DNA of 64,000 nucleotides from Methanosaeta sp. PtaU1.Bin112 (GTDB lineage: Archaea > Halobacteriota > Methanosarcinia > Methanotrichales > Methanotrichaceae). How positions within the stretch are numbered: position 1 is the stretch's first letter; every line of letters begins with the position of its first letter. The position numbers and the translations under genes are program-made. The notes below the pieces were generated by a model. The model saw nothing but the letters and a program-made list of their open reading frames with translations, did no database searches and was not told where the DNA came from. Shown here one piece after another: positions 17,831 to 26,849 of this stretch. Location: positions 1 to 64,000 of the forward strand of contig MVRL01000104.1 of assembly GCA_002067705.1 (NCBI GenBank). Reading direction: 5' to 3'.

Positions 17831-18399
17831 CCGCCAGCGCAGCTCGCTACATAATTGGTGGCGGTGTAATAGTATACCCTACCGAGACCGTTTACGGCCT
17901 GGGCGCCAATGCTCTTGACGAGCAAGCGGTGATGAGAGTCTTTCAGATTAAGAAGAGGCCCCTCTCCAAGCCTATCTTCCTGGCAGTCTCCAATTTTGAT
18001 ATGCTTATGAATGTAGCTGAGGTCAGCAAGGATGATATGGATCTTCTAGAGCATCTCCTGCCCGGGCCCATATCAATTCTGGTTCGGAAAAAGGCAATTG
18101 TGCCGGATATCCTCACCGCCGGATCGCCAATGCTGGGCATCAGATATCCTGATCATGAGACCGCCCTGAGGATAATCGATCAGGCCGGACCCATCACATC
18201 AACCAGCGCCAACCGTACAGGCGCCATGCCACCTACAAGCGCGGCCTCAGTCTCCCCGGAGATCCGGGATCGAGTGGACGCCGTTGTAGACGGTGGAAAA
18301 TGCAAATACGGGCAATCTTCGACTCTGCTGGACCTGCAGAAAAGAGAGATCATTCGACAGGGAGCTGGCCTGGATAAGGTAATGAAGGCGATATCGTGA
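17827..18399 (+). CDS. L-threonylcarbamoyladenylate synthase (Sua5/YrdC family)
   Basis: Makes threonylcarbamoyl-AMP from threonine, bicarbonate and ATP, the first step of the universal tRNA t6A37 modification. 190 residues, the single-domain YrdC form without the C-terminal Sua5 domain. Visible motifs: Val-Tyr-Pro-Thr-Glu-Thr-Val-Tyr-Gly-Leu-Gly near residue 18, Lys-Lys-Arg-Pro-Leu-Ser-Lys-Pro, and Ser-Thr-Ser-Ala-Asn near residue 125. Coupled by ATGA to aMBF1 and by GTGA to the next gene. A TrmO-type t6A methylase is encoded at 29.9 kb. Confidence 0.92.
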   Translation: MTASAARYIIGGGVIVYPTETVYGLGANALDEQAVMRVFQIKKRPLSKPIFLAVSNFDMLMNVAEVSKDDMDLLEHLLPGPISILVRKKAIVPDILTAGSPMLGIRYPDHETALRIIDQAGPITSTSANRTGAMPPTSAASVSPEIRDRVDAVVDGGKCKYGQSSTLLDLQKREIIRQGAGLDKVMKAIS

Positions 18400-19316
18400 A
18401 GGCCAGGATAAGAGACTTCTTTGAGACAAAAGAAGGATGGATCTTCGCGGTGGCAGACTATAACCATCCAAAGGGTCTTCGATCCGTGCTCCGCTATATT
18501 CCTGATCCTGCAGGAGAGCGTGAGGCCAATGGCAGGCGCTACCGCAAGATGGACTTCGATCCGGCCTATGAATTTATCAGAAGAGAGCGACCGGAATGGG
18601 CCCAGGACCTGCATGTGGTCCCCTTCTCGCACGTTAAGAGGATCTATCGGCCTTCCGAGGGACTCTTAACCGTGGCGAAGCAGGACCCGCGAGTGGGAAA
18701 GATTGCCGGGCTTCTCGCAGAAGCGGCAGTGCCCTGGGAGCATATGGGCATCACCGGATCCATGCTGCTCGGCCTGCACGGTCCAAGCTCAGATATTGAT
18801 TTTGTGGTTTACGGTCCCGCCTGGTGGAAAGCGAGGGATATCATAGCTTCTGCTAAAGCTAGAGGAATAATCGACGATATCGACGAGCCCACCTGGAGGA
18901 AGATCTATGCCAAGCGTAAGCCGGAGATCACTTTCGAGGAGTTCATGCGGCATGAAAAACGCAAAGGCAACCGGGGCATGATCCAGAGCACTTATTTCGA
19001 CCTTCTCTTCACCCGTGAGTACAACCAGATACAAACCCAGCTCGTCGGCAAGCCGGCGGGAGAAGAGCGGATACAAGCTCGAGTAACAAATGCCGACTTT
19101 GCCTTTGATAGCCCCGCCATCTTCCATCTGGATCATCCGGAGGTTAAAGAGATATTCTGCTATTCGCATACCTATGCCGGCCAGGCGCTGCCCGGCGAGA
19201 CAGTCGAGGCCAAAGGCGTGCTGGAAGAGACTGCCCAAGGCCTCAGGCTGGTAGTGGGAACCACGCGCGAGGCCCGAGGCGAATGGATCAGATCATTGAC
19301 TTTGCTCGAAGGTTAA
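18396..19316 (+). CDS. Predicted nucleotidyltransferase (COG1665-like)
   Basis: 306 residues. The central segment Gly-Ile-Thr-Gly-Ser-Met-Leu-Leu-Gly-Leu-His followed by Ser-Asp-Ile-Asp-Phe-Val-Val is the Gly-Ser...Asp-x-Asp signature of polymerase-beta-type nucleotidyltransferases, at about residues 116-136. The N-terminal 110 residues and a C-terminal beta-rich part are specific to this archaeal family. The GTG start overlaps the Sua5 stop as GTGA. Function is unknown; cotranscription with a tRNA-modification gene and aMBF1 hints at an RNA-related role, which is inference. Confidence 0.72.
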   Translation: MKARIRDFFETKEGWIFAVADYNHPKGLRSVLRYIPDPAGEREANGRRYRKMDFDPAYEFIRRERPEWAQDLHVVPFSHVKRIYRPSEGLLTVAKQDPRVGKIAGLLAEAAVPWEHMGITGSMLLGLHGPSSDIDFVVYGPAWWKARDIIASAKARGIIDDIDEPTWRKIYAKRKPEITFEEFMRHEKRKGNRGMIQSTYFDLLFTREYNQIQTQLVGKPAGEERIQARVTNADFAFDSPAIFHLDHPEVKEIFCYSHTYAGQALPGETVEAKGVLEETAQGLRLVVGTTREARGEWIRSLTLLEG

Positions 19317-19346
19317 AAAGGATTTCAATTAAAAAGAGGTCTTTGA

Positions 19347-20861
19347 ATGTTGCAGGTTCGTCCCATTGATATCGAGATTGGTCAGCACAAAGTGATGCTT
19401 AACATAGCGGATGCCAGAGAGAGAGGCCTTAACCCCGGTGACCGAGTCCGGGTGAGAACAAAAGGTGCTGCGACTACTGCCATACTCGACACCACCATGC
19501 AGATGGTCCAGGTCGGTGAAATAGGCATATTCACAGAGGCCATGAAAGATCTTAAGAGCCCCACAACAGTGGATGTCATTCCAGCACCCAAGCCCGCATC
19601 TCTTTGCTATATCAAGAATATAATGGATAAGAAAAAGCTCACAGAGGACCAGATCCGCAGCATCGTCCAGGATATTGTGGACAATAACCTGAGCGAGACA
19701 GAGCTTGCGGCCTATGTTACTGCCTCTTACATCCATAACCTGGACAGCCAGGAGGTCGAGTGGCTCACCCGCTCTATGATTGATACTGGCGAGCGTATTC
19801 ACTTCGATACCCACCCTGTCATGGACAAGCACAGCATAGGAGGTGTTCCCGGAAACAAAGTCTCCTTGCTAGTTGTGCCGATAGTTGCAGCCGCAGGCCT
19901 TCTCATTCCCAAGACCAGCTCTCGCGCCATTACCGGCGCCGGAGGAACCGCGGATCTCATGGAGATACTGGCTCCGGTGGAGTTTTCTGCCGATGAGATC
20001 AAGGAGCTGACCGAAAAGGTCGGCGGGGTTATTGTCTGGGGCGGAGCGACCAACATTGCTCCGGCAGACGACAAGCTGATAAAAGCCGAATATGCTCTCT
20101 CCGTTGATCCCTACAGCCAGATGCTTGCCTCCATCATGGCCAAGAAAGGAGCAGTAGGCGCTGATGCGGTTGTGGTGGACATGCCCGTAGGCCCGGGCAC
20201 CAAGCTGGCCACCCCAGAAGATGGCCATACACTGGCCAGAGATCTCATCGACCTGGGCGCACGCCTGGGCATTCGCGTCGAATGCGCCATGACCTTCGGC
20301 GGATCTCCGGTCGGCCGAACCATCGGCCCGGCTGTGGAAGTTCGCGAGGCGCTGGGAATCCTGGAGAATAAAGGAGGGCCAAACAGCCTGACAGAAAAGA
20401 GCCTCTCTCTGGCCGGCATCTTGCTGGAGATGGGGGGAGTTGCTGGACGAGGTGAAGGCTACAAAGCAGCAGAGGAGATTCTCATCAGCGGAAAAGCCCA
20501 TATGAAGCTCATGGAGATCATCGAGGCCCAGGGCGGCAATCCTAAGATCAAGAGCGAGGAGATCGCCATTGGAGAAAATTGTCATGACATCCTGGCCCCG
20601 GCAGGAGGGTACATAGTGGCCTTTTATAATAAACGACTGGTGGAGCTGGCTCGCATGGCTGGCGCACCTGCTGATAAGAAGGCAGGAGTTATCATCCACA
20701 GGAAGATGGGGGAGAGAGTAAAGAAGGGTGAGCCTCTGATCACCATCTGCTCCTCATCAGACTGGCAGCTGGAGAGCGCGGCAAAGGATGCCATCCGGCA
20801 GATGCCAATCGTTGTCGAGGGAATGCTGCTGGAGAGGTACCCCAGGATCACTGAGCTATAG
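19347..20861 (+). CDS. deoA: AMP phosphorylase
   Basis: Converts AMP and phosphate to adenine and ribose 1,5-bisphosphate, the entry step of the archaeal nucleoside pentose-bisphosphate route leading to type III RuBisCO. 504 residues: an N-terminal archaeal domain of about 85 residues, an alpha domain, then the phosphate-binding block Lys-His-Ser-Ile-Gly-Gly-Val-Pro-Gly-Asn-Lys near residue 160, Ile-Thr-Gly-Ala-Gly-Gly-Thr-Ala-Asp near 195, and a C-terminal domain. Length and the extra N-terminal domain separate it from bacterial thymidine phosphorylase. The isomerase and RuBisCO genes are not in this window. Confidence 0.9.
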   Translation: MLQVRPIDIEIGQHKVMLNIADARERGLNPGDRVRVRTKGAATTAILDTTMQMVQVGEIGIFTEAMKDLKSPTTVDVIPAPKPASLCYIKNIMDKKKLTEDQIRSIVQDIVDNNLSETELAAYVTASYIHNLDSQEVEWLTRSMIDTGERIHFDTHPVMDKHSIGGVPGNKVSLLVVPIVAAAGLLIPKTSSRAITGAGGTADLMEILAPVEFSADEIKELTEKVGGVIVWGGATNIAPADDKLIKAEYALSVDPYSQMLASIMAKKGAVGADAVVVDMPVGPGTKLATPEDGHTLARDLIDLGARLGIRVECAMTFGGSPVGRTIGPAVEVREALGILENKGGPNSLTEKSLSLAGILLEMGGVAGRGEGYKAAEEILISGKAHMKLMEIIEAQGGNPKIKSEEIAIGENCHDILAPAGGYIVAFYNKRLVELARMAGAPADKKAGVIIHRKMGERVKKGEPLITICSSSDWQLESAAKDAIRQMPIVVEGMLLERYPRITEL

Positions 20862-20885
20862 ATGGGGCATTAGAGGGCACAAGAA

Positions 20886-21731
20886 ATGTTGGTTGCAATT
20901 ACCTATCACGAGGATTTTGGAAAACGGGGATTCAGTGTCCTCAAGGAGCGGATCAGGCCTTCATTTGAAAAGCTCATGCAGTCCGGTCTGGTGGACGGCG
21001 ATGAGGTGCAGGTCTTCAAGGCGAAGCCTGCCCCACTGGAGCTGGTGGCAGAAGCTCACACTACCGCCCACATGGCCAATATGCAGACTGATCCCTACAG
21101 AGAGGTGGCGATTCTCTCCGCGGGCAGCGTGATGATGGCCGCAGAGATAGTGGCCACGGGCCAGGCCCTCAGGGCCTTTGCCTATACCGGAACCGCCGGA
21201 CACCACGCTTCGCGGGGCAGTTGCTGGGGCTTCTGCTACTTTAATGATGTGGCCATCACCATTTTGCGTCTGCGGCAGATGGGCCTGCAGCGCTTCCTTA
21301 TTGTGGATGTAGATCCTCATTTTGGGGATGGCACCCGCGACTTTTTTAAGGGCGATGCCGACGTATTTCATATCAACATGCACGGCGGAACCGGCGAGGA
21401 GCATGATCCGCTAAAGAACAACTACGATATCGGCATTGGCTTCGGAGCAAACAATGAGCGTTTTCTTTCCGCTCTGAAAAGCGCCCTGGAACTGGCCAAG
21501 GACTTCGATTTTCAGCTGGCTTTTGTCATCTTCGGCCACGACTCTCACCAGGATGATTATGGCGGCTTTGATCTCACCTTTGAAGCCTATCCCAAGATGG
21601 CCCAATTGATAATGGATGCAGTGGGCGATAAAGGCTTGGTCTTTGTGCTCAGCGGAGGCTCGTGTGTGCATGTAGCGGAGAGAGTTATACCGGATGTCAT
21701 CTCTGTGCTGGCGGGAAGGTGGCCCTCTTGA
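20886..21731 (+). CDS. Histone deacetylase/AcuC superfamily protein
   Basis: 281 residues with the arginase-deacetylase fold. The catalytic landmarks are readable: Gly-His-His-Ala, Gly-Phe-Cys-Tyr-Phe-Asn-Asp, and the zinc site Asp-Val-Asp-Pro-His-Phe-Gly-Asp-Gly-Thr, where Phe replaces the second His found in most relatives. The later zinc ligand lies in Phe-Gly-His-Asp-Ser-His-Gln-Asp-Asp. Substrates could be acetylated proteins, acetyl-CoA synthetase or small amides. It ends 2 bases before the DUF89 gene, so the two are probably one operon. Confidence 0.85.
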   Translation: MLVAITYHEDFGKRGFSVLKERIRPSFEKLMQSGLVDGDEVQVFKAKPAPLELVAEAHTTAHMANMQTDPYREVAILSAGSVMMAAEIVATGQALRAFAYTGTAGHHASRGSCWGFCYFNDVAITILRLRQMGLQRFLIVDVDPHFGDGTRDFFKGDADVFHINMHGGTGEEHDPLKNNYDIGIGFGANNERFLSALKSALELAKDFDFQLAFVIFGHDSHQDDYGGFDLTFEAYPKMAQLIMDAVGDKGLVFVLSGGSCVHVAERVIPDVISVLAGRWPS

Positions 21732-21733
21732 GG

Positions 21734-22591
21734 ATGGCCTCCAACTGCTATCCATGCATCCTTGACCGGGCTAAGTTCGAGTGTGATCTCGTCTTTGAGC
21801 GGGAAGAGGATAAAAAGGAGGTCGTTGAGGAGCTTCTCGACTTTATGGCATGTCATAAGGGCGGAGTATCAGCGCTGGTAGGGACAGAACGGGAGAACAT
21901 CATCAAGAAGCAAAGCGGAAATCCTGATCCGTACCACAGGCTCAAAGAGGAGAGCAATCAGGTAGCCAGGAATCTATTGCCATTGGCAGAAGATTTCTAC
22001 GAAAGAGCAGACGACAAGATTGAATCCCTGATTCGCATTGCCGCCGCCGCCAATTCCATGGAGTTCGGGGTCAAGGGTCACGATTTTGACAACAGCACAT
22101 TTGCTGGTGTCTTTTGTGATACACTCAGAGAAAAGCTGCACGGCGACATTGGCGAGGTGAAGAGGCGTCTGGACAGATATGGCAAGATCTTCTATCTCAC
22201 AGACAACTGCGGTGAAGCTGTATTTGACCTCTTTGTCATTGAGAAGCTTGGCAAGATGGGAAAGCAGGTGGTGGTGGGATCAAAATCTGAGCCGATCATC
22301 AATGATGTCACCAGGGAGGAGCTCTCCGCCATGACAGAAATGGAGATCAAAGTCATTTCAACCGGAAATGTTGTGGGAACATCCCTGGAGCACATCGAAC
22401 CAGAAGCTCGTGCTTTATTGTTCGATCCAGAATGGCTGATTTTGTCCAAAGGCATGGGAAACTTCGAGACCATCTCTGAGTATGAAGGACTGCTGAAGGG
22501 CAGGCTGATCTACATCATGAGAGCTAAATGCGAGCCAGTATCCATGGCGATTGGCGTGCCAAGGGGAACATTGGTGGCAGAGTCTGTTTAG
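21734..22591 (+). CDS. DUF89/ARMT1-like metal-dependent phosphatase
   Basis: About 285 residues. The N-terminal Cys-Tyr-Pro-Cys motif, a central Asp-Phe-Asp-Asn-Ser, and the block Leu-Thr-Asp-Asn-Cys-Gly-Glu-Ala-Val-Phe-Asp at about residues 154-164 are hallmarks of DUF89 damage-control phosphatases, which dephosphorylate overflow sugar phosphates or damaged phosphometabolites with a divalent metal. A Gly-Met-Gly-Asn-Phe-Glu loop near residue 240 also fits. ATG 21734 is used because the domain starts there, 3 bases after the preceding stop; the longer frame would overlap the HDAC-fold gene. Confidence 0.87.
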   Translation: MASNCYPCILDRAKFECDLVFEREEDKKEVVEELLDFMACHKGGVSALVGTERENIIKKQSGNPDPYHRLKEESNQVARNLLPLAEDFYERADDKIESLIRIAAAANSMEFGVKGHDFDNSTFAGVFCDTLREKLHGDIGEVKRRLDRYGKIFYLTDNCGEAVFDLFVIEKLGKMGKQVVVGSKSEPIINDVTREELSAMTEMEIKVISTGNVVGTSLEHIEPEARALLFDPEWLILSKGMGNFETISEYEGLLKGRLIYIMRAKCEPVSMAIGVPRGTLVAESV

Positions 22592-22629
22592 ATCAAGATC
22601 GGGGCAATCCGCATCTTTTTTTCATATTT

Positions 22630-23292
22630 TCATATATAGTTCATATCCACTTCTTCCGCCTCTGCAACGTCCGTTTCTTCGGTGACCGGTTGCAAGAGCG
22701 TTATGTCGATGTCCAGGTGAAGAAGCTCATTTATCGCTCCAAGCAGGTTGCTTGCCGCCCGGATGTCAACAGGATCGGCTCCCGAGCTGGTAGCCAGCAA
22801 GCAATAGCCACGCAGGTCGTACAGTGGCGCCATCCCGGCTAAAAGGCCGTTCAATCCGCCGATAGCACCGCTCCGCAGCAGAGGTATTTTTTGTTCGCTC
22901 AGAGCCGCCGCGGAATCCGAGTCCGTTGCAGTGCCCAATACGGACTCACTCGTCTCCCCAACGTAGGCTGCCAGAGTGATGACATCTGTGACACCCTGTT
23001 TCTTAATGGCCTGCAGGATATTGCCCGCCAGCTCATGCATGCCCACTACATCCAGAGGCTGGGCATCGCCGGATAGAATGAATAGGCTTTCTCTTTCCTT
23101 GGGACGCATCAGCTGCGCATGCATGAGCTTTGCCAATCCGTCAGAGACCATTACCTGCGGTGGGAAGCTGCGCGAAAAAAAGGGCAATATGGTACTGCAT
23201 TCCAGAGCAGTAGCCAGGTAATCGGTTGCCACTTTGCCGACACTTCCGATTCCCGGAAGACCGCAAATGCAGATTAAACCAGACTCAAACAT
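22630..23292 (-). CDS. PAC2-family protein (proteasome assembly chaperone-like)
   Basis: 220 residues. The family signature is at the N-terminus: Ile-Cys-Gly-Leu-Pro-Gly-Ile-Gly-Ser-Val-Gly-Lys, followed by Pro-Pro-Gln-Val-Met-Val-Ser-Asp-Gly and a Leu-Ile-Leu-Ser-Gly-Asp-Ala-Gln-Pro strand. Archaeal members include PbaA/PbaB, which bind proteasome alpha subunits or related complexes. The acidic C-terminal tail (Glu-Glu-Thr-Asp-Val-Ala-Glu-Ala-Glu-Glu) ends Asn-Tyr-Ile, the same Tyr-Ile ending as PAN in this window, perhaps a proteasome-docking tail; that is inference. Confidence 0.85.
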   Translation of the reverse strand: MFESGLICICGLPGIGSVGKVATDYLATALECSTILPFFSRSFPPQVMVSDGLAKLMHAQLMRPKERESLFILSGDAQPLDVVGMHELAGNILQAIKKQGVTDVITLAAYVGETSESVLGTATDSDSAAALSEQKIPLLRSGAIGGLNGLLAGMAPLYDLRGYCLLATSSGADPVDIRAASNLLGAINELLHLDIDITLLQPVTEETDVAEAEEVDMNYI

Positions 23293-23384
23293 CGAAATAT
23301 TGTTGGCGTGCAGCTATAACATTCTTTCGCCAACTCAATATTTCGATATTATGCCGGCTCTGCGAAAATAGCGATAAGAAGCTC

Positions 23385-23987
23385 CTATTTTCCTGCAGCC
23401 TCCATCAGCCAGTTGACCGTAACGGTCTCATTATTCTCCGAGATGGGAAATTCTGCCGGCTCCATCTCTCCGTTAATGAATATGTAGGATTTTCCAGTAG
23501 CATCAGCAGTCTCAGTGCCGACGGGAGCAGCTCCTCGATCGTAGTAAACTACATAAAAGTCCCCGGTTAGCGGCACTGCAGGTATCTCTATCTCGCCAAA
23601 TCTCGGACCGACATCGGAAAGGAAGTAATTATTCTGAGAATCCACAAACTTATAGAGCAGATTGAGATCCTTATCCCTTATCTCAACCATTATATTTCTA
23701 TCAGCGGGGTAAGATTGTGTGGTCTGATTGTACCCGCTCCAGCCCAAGATCCGCACCTTTTGCAGCTTCCAGCCGGACTTGGGAGCAGTGAATTTTACCG
23801 CTTCTCCGACATTTAGAGAGCCATATTCAACTAAAGAGGAGAATAGTGTAAAGTTGATATCCGAATAGTTTTTGCCGCTATCTCCCCTTAGTGTTGTGAG
23901 TTGTGGTGTTGCGGCCTGTGCAGCAATGGCATTTATGCATAGGGCTGCGCAGCATAAGCAGGCAAGCAATAATATAGTATTCTTCAT
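23385..23987 (-). CDS. Secreted protein, paralog of the gene at 24058
   Basis: About 200 residues with a cleavable-type signal peptide (residues 1-27). The mature domain shares a clear pattern with the next upstream gene: Glu-Ala-Val-Lys-Phe-x-Ala-Pro-Lys-x-Gly-Trp-Lys-Leu, Ile-Leu-Gly-Trp, Arg-Asp-Lys-Asp-Leu-Asn-Leu-Leu-Tyr, Phe-Tyr-Val-x-x-Tyr-Asp-Arg-Gly-Ala. It looks like one beta-sandwich, possibly sugar-binding. GGTG at 23993-23996 precedes ATG 23987. No known family is recognised; the pair is a tandem duplication. Confidence 0.65.
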   Translation of the reverse strand: MKNTILLLACLCCAALCINAIAAQAATPQLTTLRGDSGKNYSDINFTLFSSLVEYGSLNVGEAVKFTAPKSGWKLQKVRILGWSGYNQTTQSYPADRNIMVEIRDKDLNLLYKFVDSQNNYFLSDVGPRFGEIEIPAVPLTGDFYVVYYDRGAAPVGTETADATGKSYIFINGEMEPAEFPISENNETVTVNWLMEAAGK

Positions 23988-24057
23988 GTGAACACCCAAG
24001 GTCTATCAAATGATTTTATACATATAAAGATTCTGATATTGGGAAAAAAGAAAAGGC

Positions 24058-24687
24058 TCAATTTCCGCCGATAGTCATTATCCAGTTCAGGGGCACAGAT
24101 TCATTTTCCTTGAATATGGGAAGATTCGAAGGCAGCAAAGCATTTCCCTCTGATATGTAGATGAATGAGTTCTCGCTGGTCTTATTGAGAATCTCAGTAG
24201 CGACAGCTATTGCTCCCCGATCATAGAAGCACACATAGAATTCGTCGCTTACCGGTATCGAGGGCAGATGCATGGTGAATGGATATGTCTCCGGGGCATT
24301 GCGGACAAAGTTGGAATACGGCAGCTGAGAGTCAGCAAATCTGTACAGCAGATTGAGGTCCTTGTCCCTTACCTCAAGAGCGATTATTCGTTCCCTGGGA
24401 ATAGACTCAGTAGTGCCGTTAAAGCCATCCCATCCCAGTATTTGTACGGTATTCAGCTTCCAGCCAGGCTTTGGTGCCTTGAATTTAACAGCTTCCGCAA
24501 TAAAATAAGCAGGCAGTCCCATTATCGAGAGCAGATCAATGGAGACGATCTTCTTCTCAGTGAGATTTCCCTGATAGGAATTGATAAATTGATCCTCTGG
24601 TGATTTTGCATCAGCGGCTGCAGATATGCCGGTTAAAGAGAGAATCATCAAGCATAATACTGTAATTGATAAAACCATCTTCTTCAA
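24058..24687 (-). CDS. Secreted protein, tandem paralog of the gene at 23385
   Basis: 209 residues, same architecture as the downstream paralog: signal peptide, then a beta-rich domain with Gly-Trp-Lys-Leu, Ile-Leu-Gly-Trp-Asp-Gly and Arg-Asp-Lys-Asp-Leu-Asn-Leu-Leu-Tyr. Its start is TTG 24687: the ribosome site GGTGATC sits at the same distance from this TTG as GGTGTTC does from the paralog's ATG, and the next codons (Lys-Lys versus Lys-Asn) align, whereas the in-frame ATG is three codons further in. The two genes are 70 bases apart and probably cotranscribed. Confidence 0.65.
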   Translation of the reverse strand: MKKMVLSITVLCLMILSLTGISAAADAKSPEDQFINSYQGNLTEKKIVSIDLLSIMGLPAYFIAEAVKFKAPKPGWKLNTVQILGWDGFNGTTESIPRERIIALEVRDKDLNLLYRFADSQLPYSNFVRNAPETYPFTMHLPSIPVSDEFYVCFYDRGAIAVATEILNKTSENSFIYISEGNALLPSNLPIFKENESVPLNWIMTIGGN

Positions 24688-24950
24688 ACGATCACCCTAA
24701 AGAAACAGATGCATGAGCCCATATAAAGATTCTGGGTCGGAAATGCCTAGAGGATAGATAAGCCTCATTCAGCTCCTTCAAATCAATGTGGTCTTAGATG
24801 TCTACGGCCTCTCTCCTGGCATCACCCCTCAGCTCCTGGATAGACTTGCGTCGCATACCGGCTCGCCTTAAGTGGTGGTGAGCCAATGCCAACTGCAATA
24901 CTATTCGCAATATTTTTCCACGGTCTAGCCTATTGATTTATGACTTCATG

Positions 24951-25694
24951 TCAGCGAGATTTCCTGGGAGCGAGGCAGTACATGGCCCAGCCCATAGATT
25001 GGCGCAGGAACTGCAAATATTCATCCTGATCAGCACGGAAATGATTGAATACCTGTTCATAGTCGGCTTGGGTGGGATTTTCTTCGAGCCAACGTAATAG
25101 TCCATACCAATTATCCGAAATGTATCTGTCCCAGTCATCCTGGCTGGCACGGATGATGTATTCGAGCTCAAAGCCTTCATCCCGGGCGAATTGAGCCAGC
25201 TGCATCTCTGTATGGGTAGTTGTCTGTCTTTGGGCGTATTCCGGATGTACCTGATTGCTGAGCCAGTGGGTTTCACCGATGCCAAGGCGTCCATTCTCAT
25301 TAACAGCTCGCTTCAGCGCCTGAAGCGTCTGCTGATAGCCGCCAAAAATAAACGTCGACCCGATACATGTTGCGGCATCGAAAACCCCTTCTTCGAAAAC
25401 GTAATCAGCCCCATTGGAGCAAACGATTTCGATTCGGTCCGATAAACCCTTGAAAGCCAGTTTTTTCCTGGCCCGGTCGCAGAAATCCCTGGATATATCT
25501 ATCCCAATGCCAGTAATACCGAATTCCTCTGCCCAGAGAGAAAGGGGTTCGGCACAACCACAACCAAAGTCAATGACCCGCTTCCCTTCTTTCAATTTGA
25601 GCAATTTGCCGAGTTTGATGACCTTTTCTGGCGTAGAAGGGTCCAGTATCTCCATATAACGGTGTGAGATGCTCATAATATCAAAGAATTCCAT
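24951..25694 (-). CDS. Class I SAM-dependent methyltransferase
   Basis: 247 residues. Motif I is Val-Ile-Asp-Phe-Gly-Cys-Gly-Cys-Ala-Glu (about residues 39-48), followed by the acidic-loop Gly-Ile-Gly-Ile-Asp-Ile-Ser, and Asp-Ala-Ala-Thr-Cys-Ile-Gly near residue 105 in the motif IV position. The C-terminal part is rich in Trp, Gln and Glu and probably caps the active site. Overall it resembles small-molecule methyltransferases; the substrate is unknown. GGAGG lies 9 bases before the ATG. It diverges from the CPBP gene at 25875. Confidence 0.82.
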   Translation of the reverse strand: MEFFDIMSISHRYMEILDPSTPEKVIKLGKLLKLKEGKRVIDFGCGCAEPLSLWAEEFGITGIGIDISRDFCDRARKKLAFKGLSDRIEIVCSNGADYVFEEGVFDAATCIGSTFIFGGYQQTLQALKRAVNENGRLGIGETHWLSNQVHPEYAQRQTTTHTEMQLAQFARDEGFELEYIIRASQDDWDRYISDNWYGLLRWLEENPTQADYEQVFNHFRADQDEYLQFLRQSMGWAMYCLAPRKSR

Positions 25695-25874
25695 AATTCA
25701 ATCCTCCTTTGAAAATTGTGAGCTTGATTGATAAATGTGTTGGCAGAGCTACCGCTGATCTCGCTTATAATATAGTGATCTGGCAATCATTCTTGTAAAT
25801 TTTTAAAAAGTTATCTGGGAGCCAAGGACAAGGTTGATTAGCACCACCAACATCGCTCTAAAAAATGTCCGAAT

Positions 25875-26726
25875 ATGCAGGTAACTATTATGACTACTGA
25901 GAATAATATGGCTGTTGAAAAATATCGTCACCCGTTCCTCTTCTACGGGCTCTCGACGGCAATTGCCTGGGCGTTCTGGTTTGCGGCGGCATACCTGAGC
26001 CACATCACGCCCACGAACAGGCTTATTGGGACAGCCGTCGGCGTTCTGGGCGTTGCCGGGCTGCTTGGCCCGACGTTGGTAGCATTCTGGATGATCTGGC
26101 CGGACTCTGACCTGCGGGATGATCTCAAACGAAGAATTGTGGGCCTCAAAGGAATAGAGCCGATCTATCTCTTCCTCACCTGTTTCCTGATGCTTGCCAG
26201 CATCCTTCTGGCTCAGGCTATCTCCCTGCTCTTCGGATACAGCCCTGATCAGTTCAGCCTCTCAAGCATGTCATCGTTTTCCGCCGGAATCTTTCCCGGT
26301 TGGTTTCTGCTCTTTCTCGCGCCCCTGGTTGAAGAGCTTGCCTGGCACTCCTATGGCACCGACTCTCTGCGACAGAGAATGAACCTGCTCAAGACATCCC
26401 TGCTATTTGCGGTATTTTGGGCGCTCTGGCACATGCCGCTGTCTTTCATCAAGGGCTACTATCACAGCAATGTAGCCGATATGGGCCTTGTCTACAGCCT
26501 CAATTTCGCTTTCAGCCTTATTCCCTATGTGATCCTGATGAACTGGCTGTACTACAAAACTAACCGCAGCATACTTATCGCCATTGTCTTTCACATCACG
26601 GCCGGATACTTCAATGAGGCCTTCCTCACCCATCCGGACAGCAAATTGATCCAGACCGGGCTGTTGATGCTCCTGGCAATAGCATTGATACTCCGGGAAA
26701 AGGACTTCTTCTTGCAGAGAGACTAA
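25875..26726 (+). CDS. CPBP-family intramembrane metalloprotease, divergent subtype
   Basis: 283 residues, about eight membrane helices. Diagnostic motifs: Glu-Glu-Leu-Ala-Trp-His-Ser-Tyr (the Glu-Glu-x-x-Trp variant), Phe-Trp-Ala-Leu-Trp-His-Met-Pro, and Phe-His-Ile-Thr-Ala-Gly near the end. This subtype differs from the member at 2607, which has the Arg form of the first motif, so they are not recent duplicates. A second in-frame ATG at 25890 follows an AGGT and may be the true start. Substrate unknown. Confidence 0.82.
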   Translation: MQVTIMTTENNMAVEKYRHPFLFYGLSTAIAWAFWFAAAYLSHITPTNRLIGTAVGVLGVAGLLGPTLVAFWMIWPDSDLRDDLKRRIVGLKGIEPIYLFLTCFLMLASILLAQAISLLFGYSPDQFSLSSMSSFSAGIFPGWFLLFLAPLVEELAWHSYGTDSLRQRMNLLKTSLLFAVFWALWHMPLSFIKGYYHSNVADMGLVYSLNFAFSLIPYVILMNWLYYKTNRSILIAIVFHITAGYFNEAFLTHPDSKLIQTGLLMLLAIALILREKDFFLQRD

Positions 26727-26849
26727 ATCAGAATCGGTTTTCCCATTTTTCTATTTGTATCTTATTCATACTTTATTTTGTGTAAAAATGGCTTTCAAAT
26801 ATCTTTTTCCAGCAAATGTTCTTAAGCTTACACGCAGTAATGCTCTATC

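Noticed and set aside
19869-20699. 276-codon reverse frame within the AMP phosphorylase gene
   Set aside because: Antisense shadow: no domain, while the forward frame is a full-length, motif-complete enzyme.
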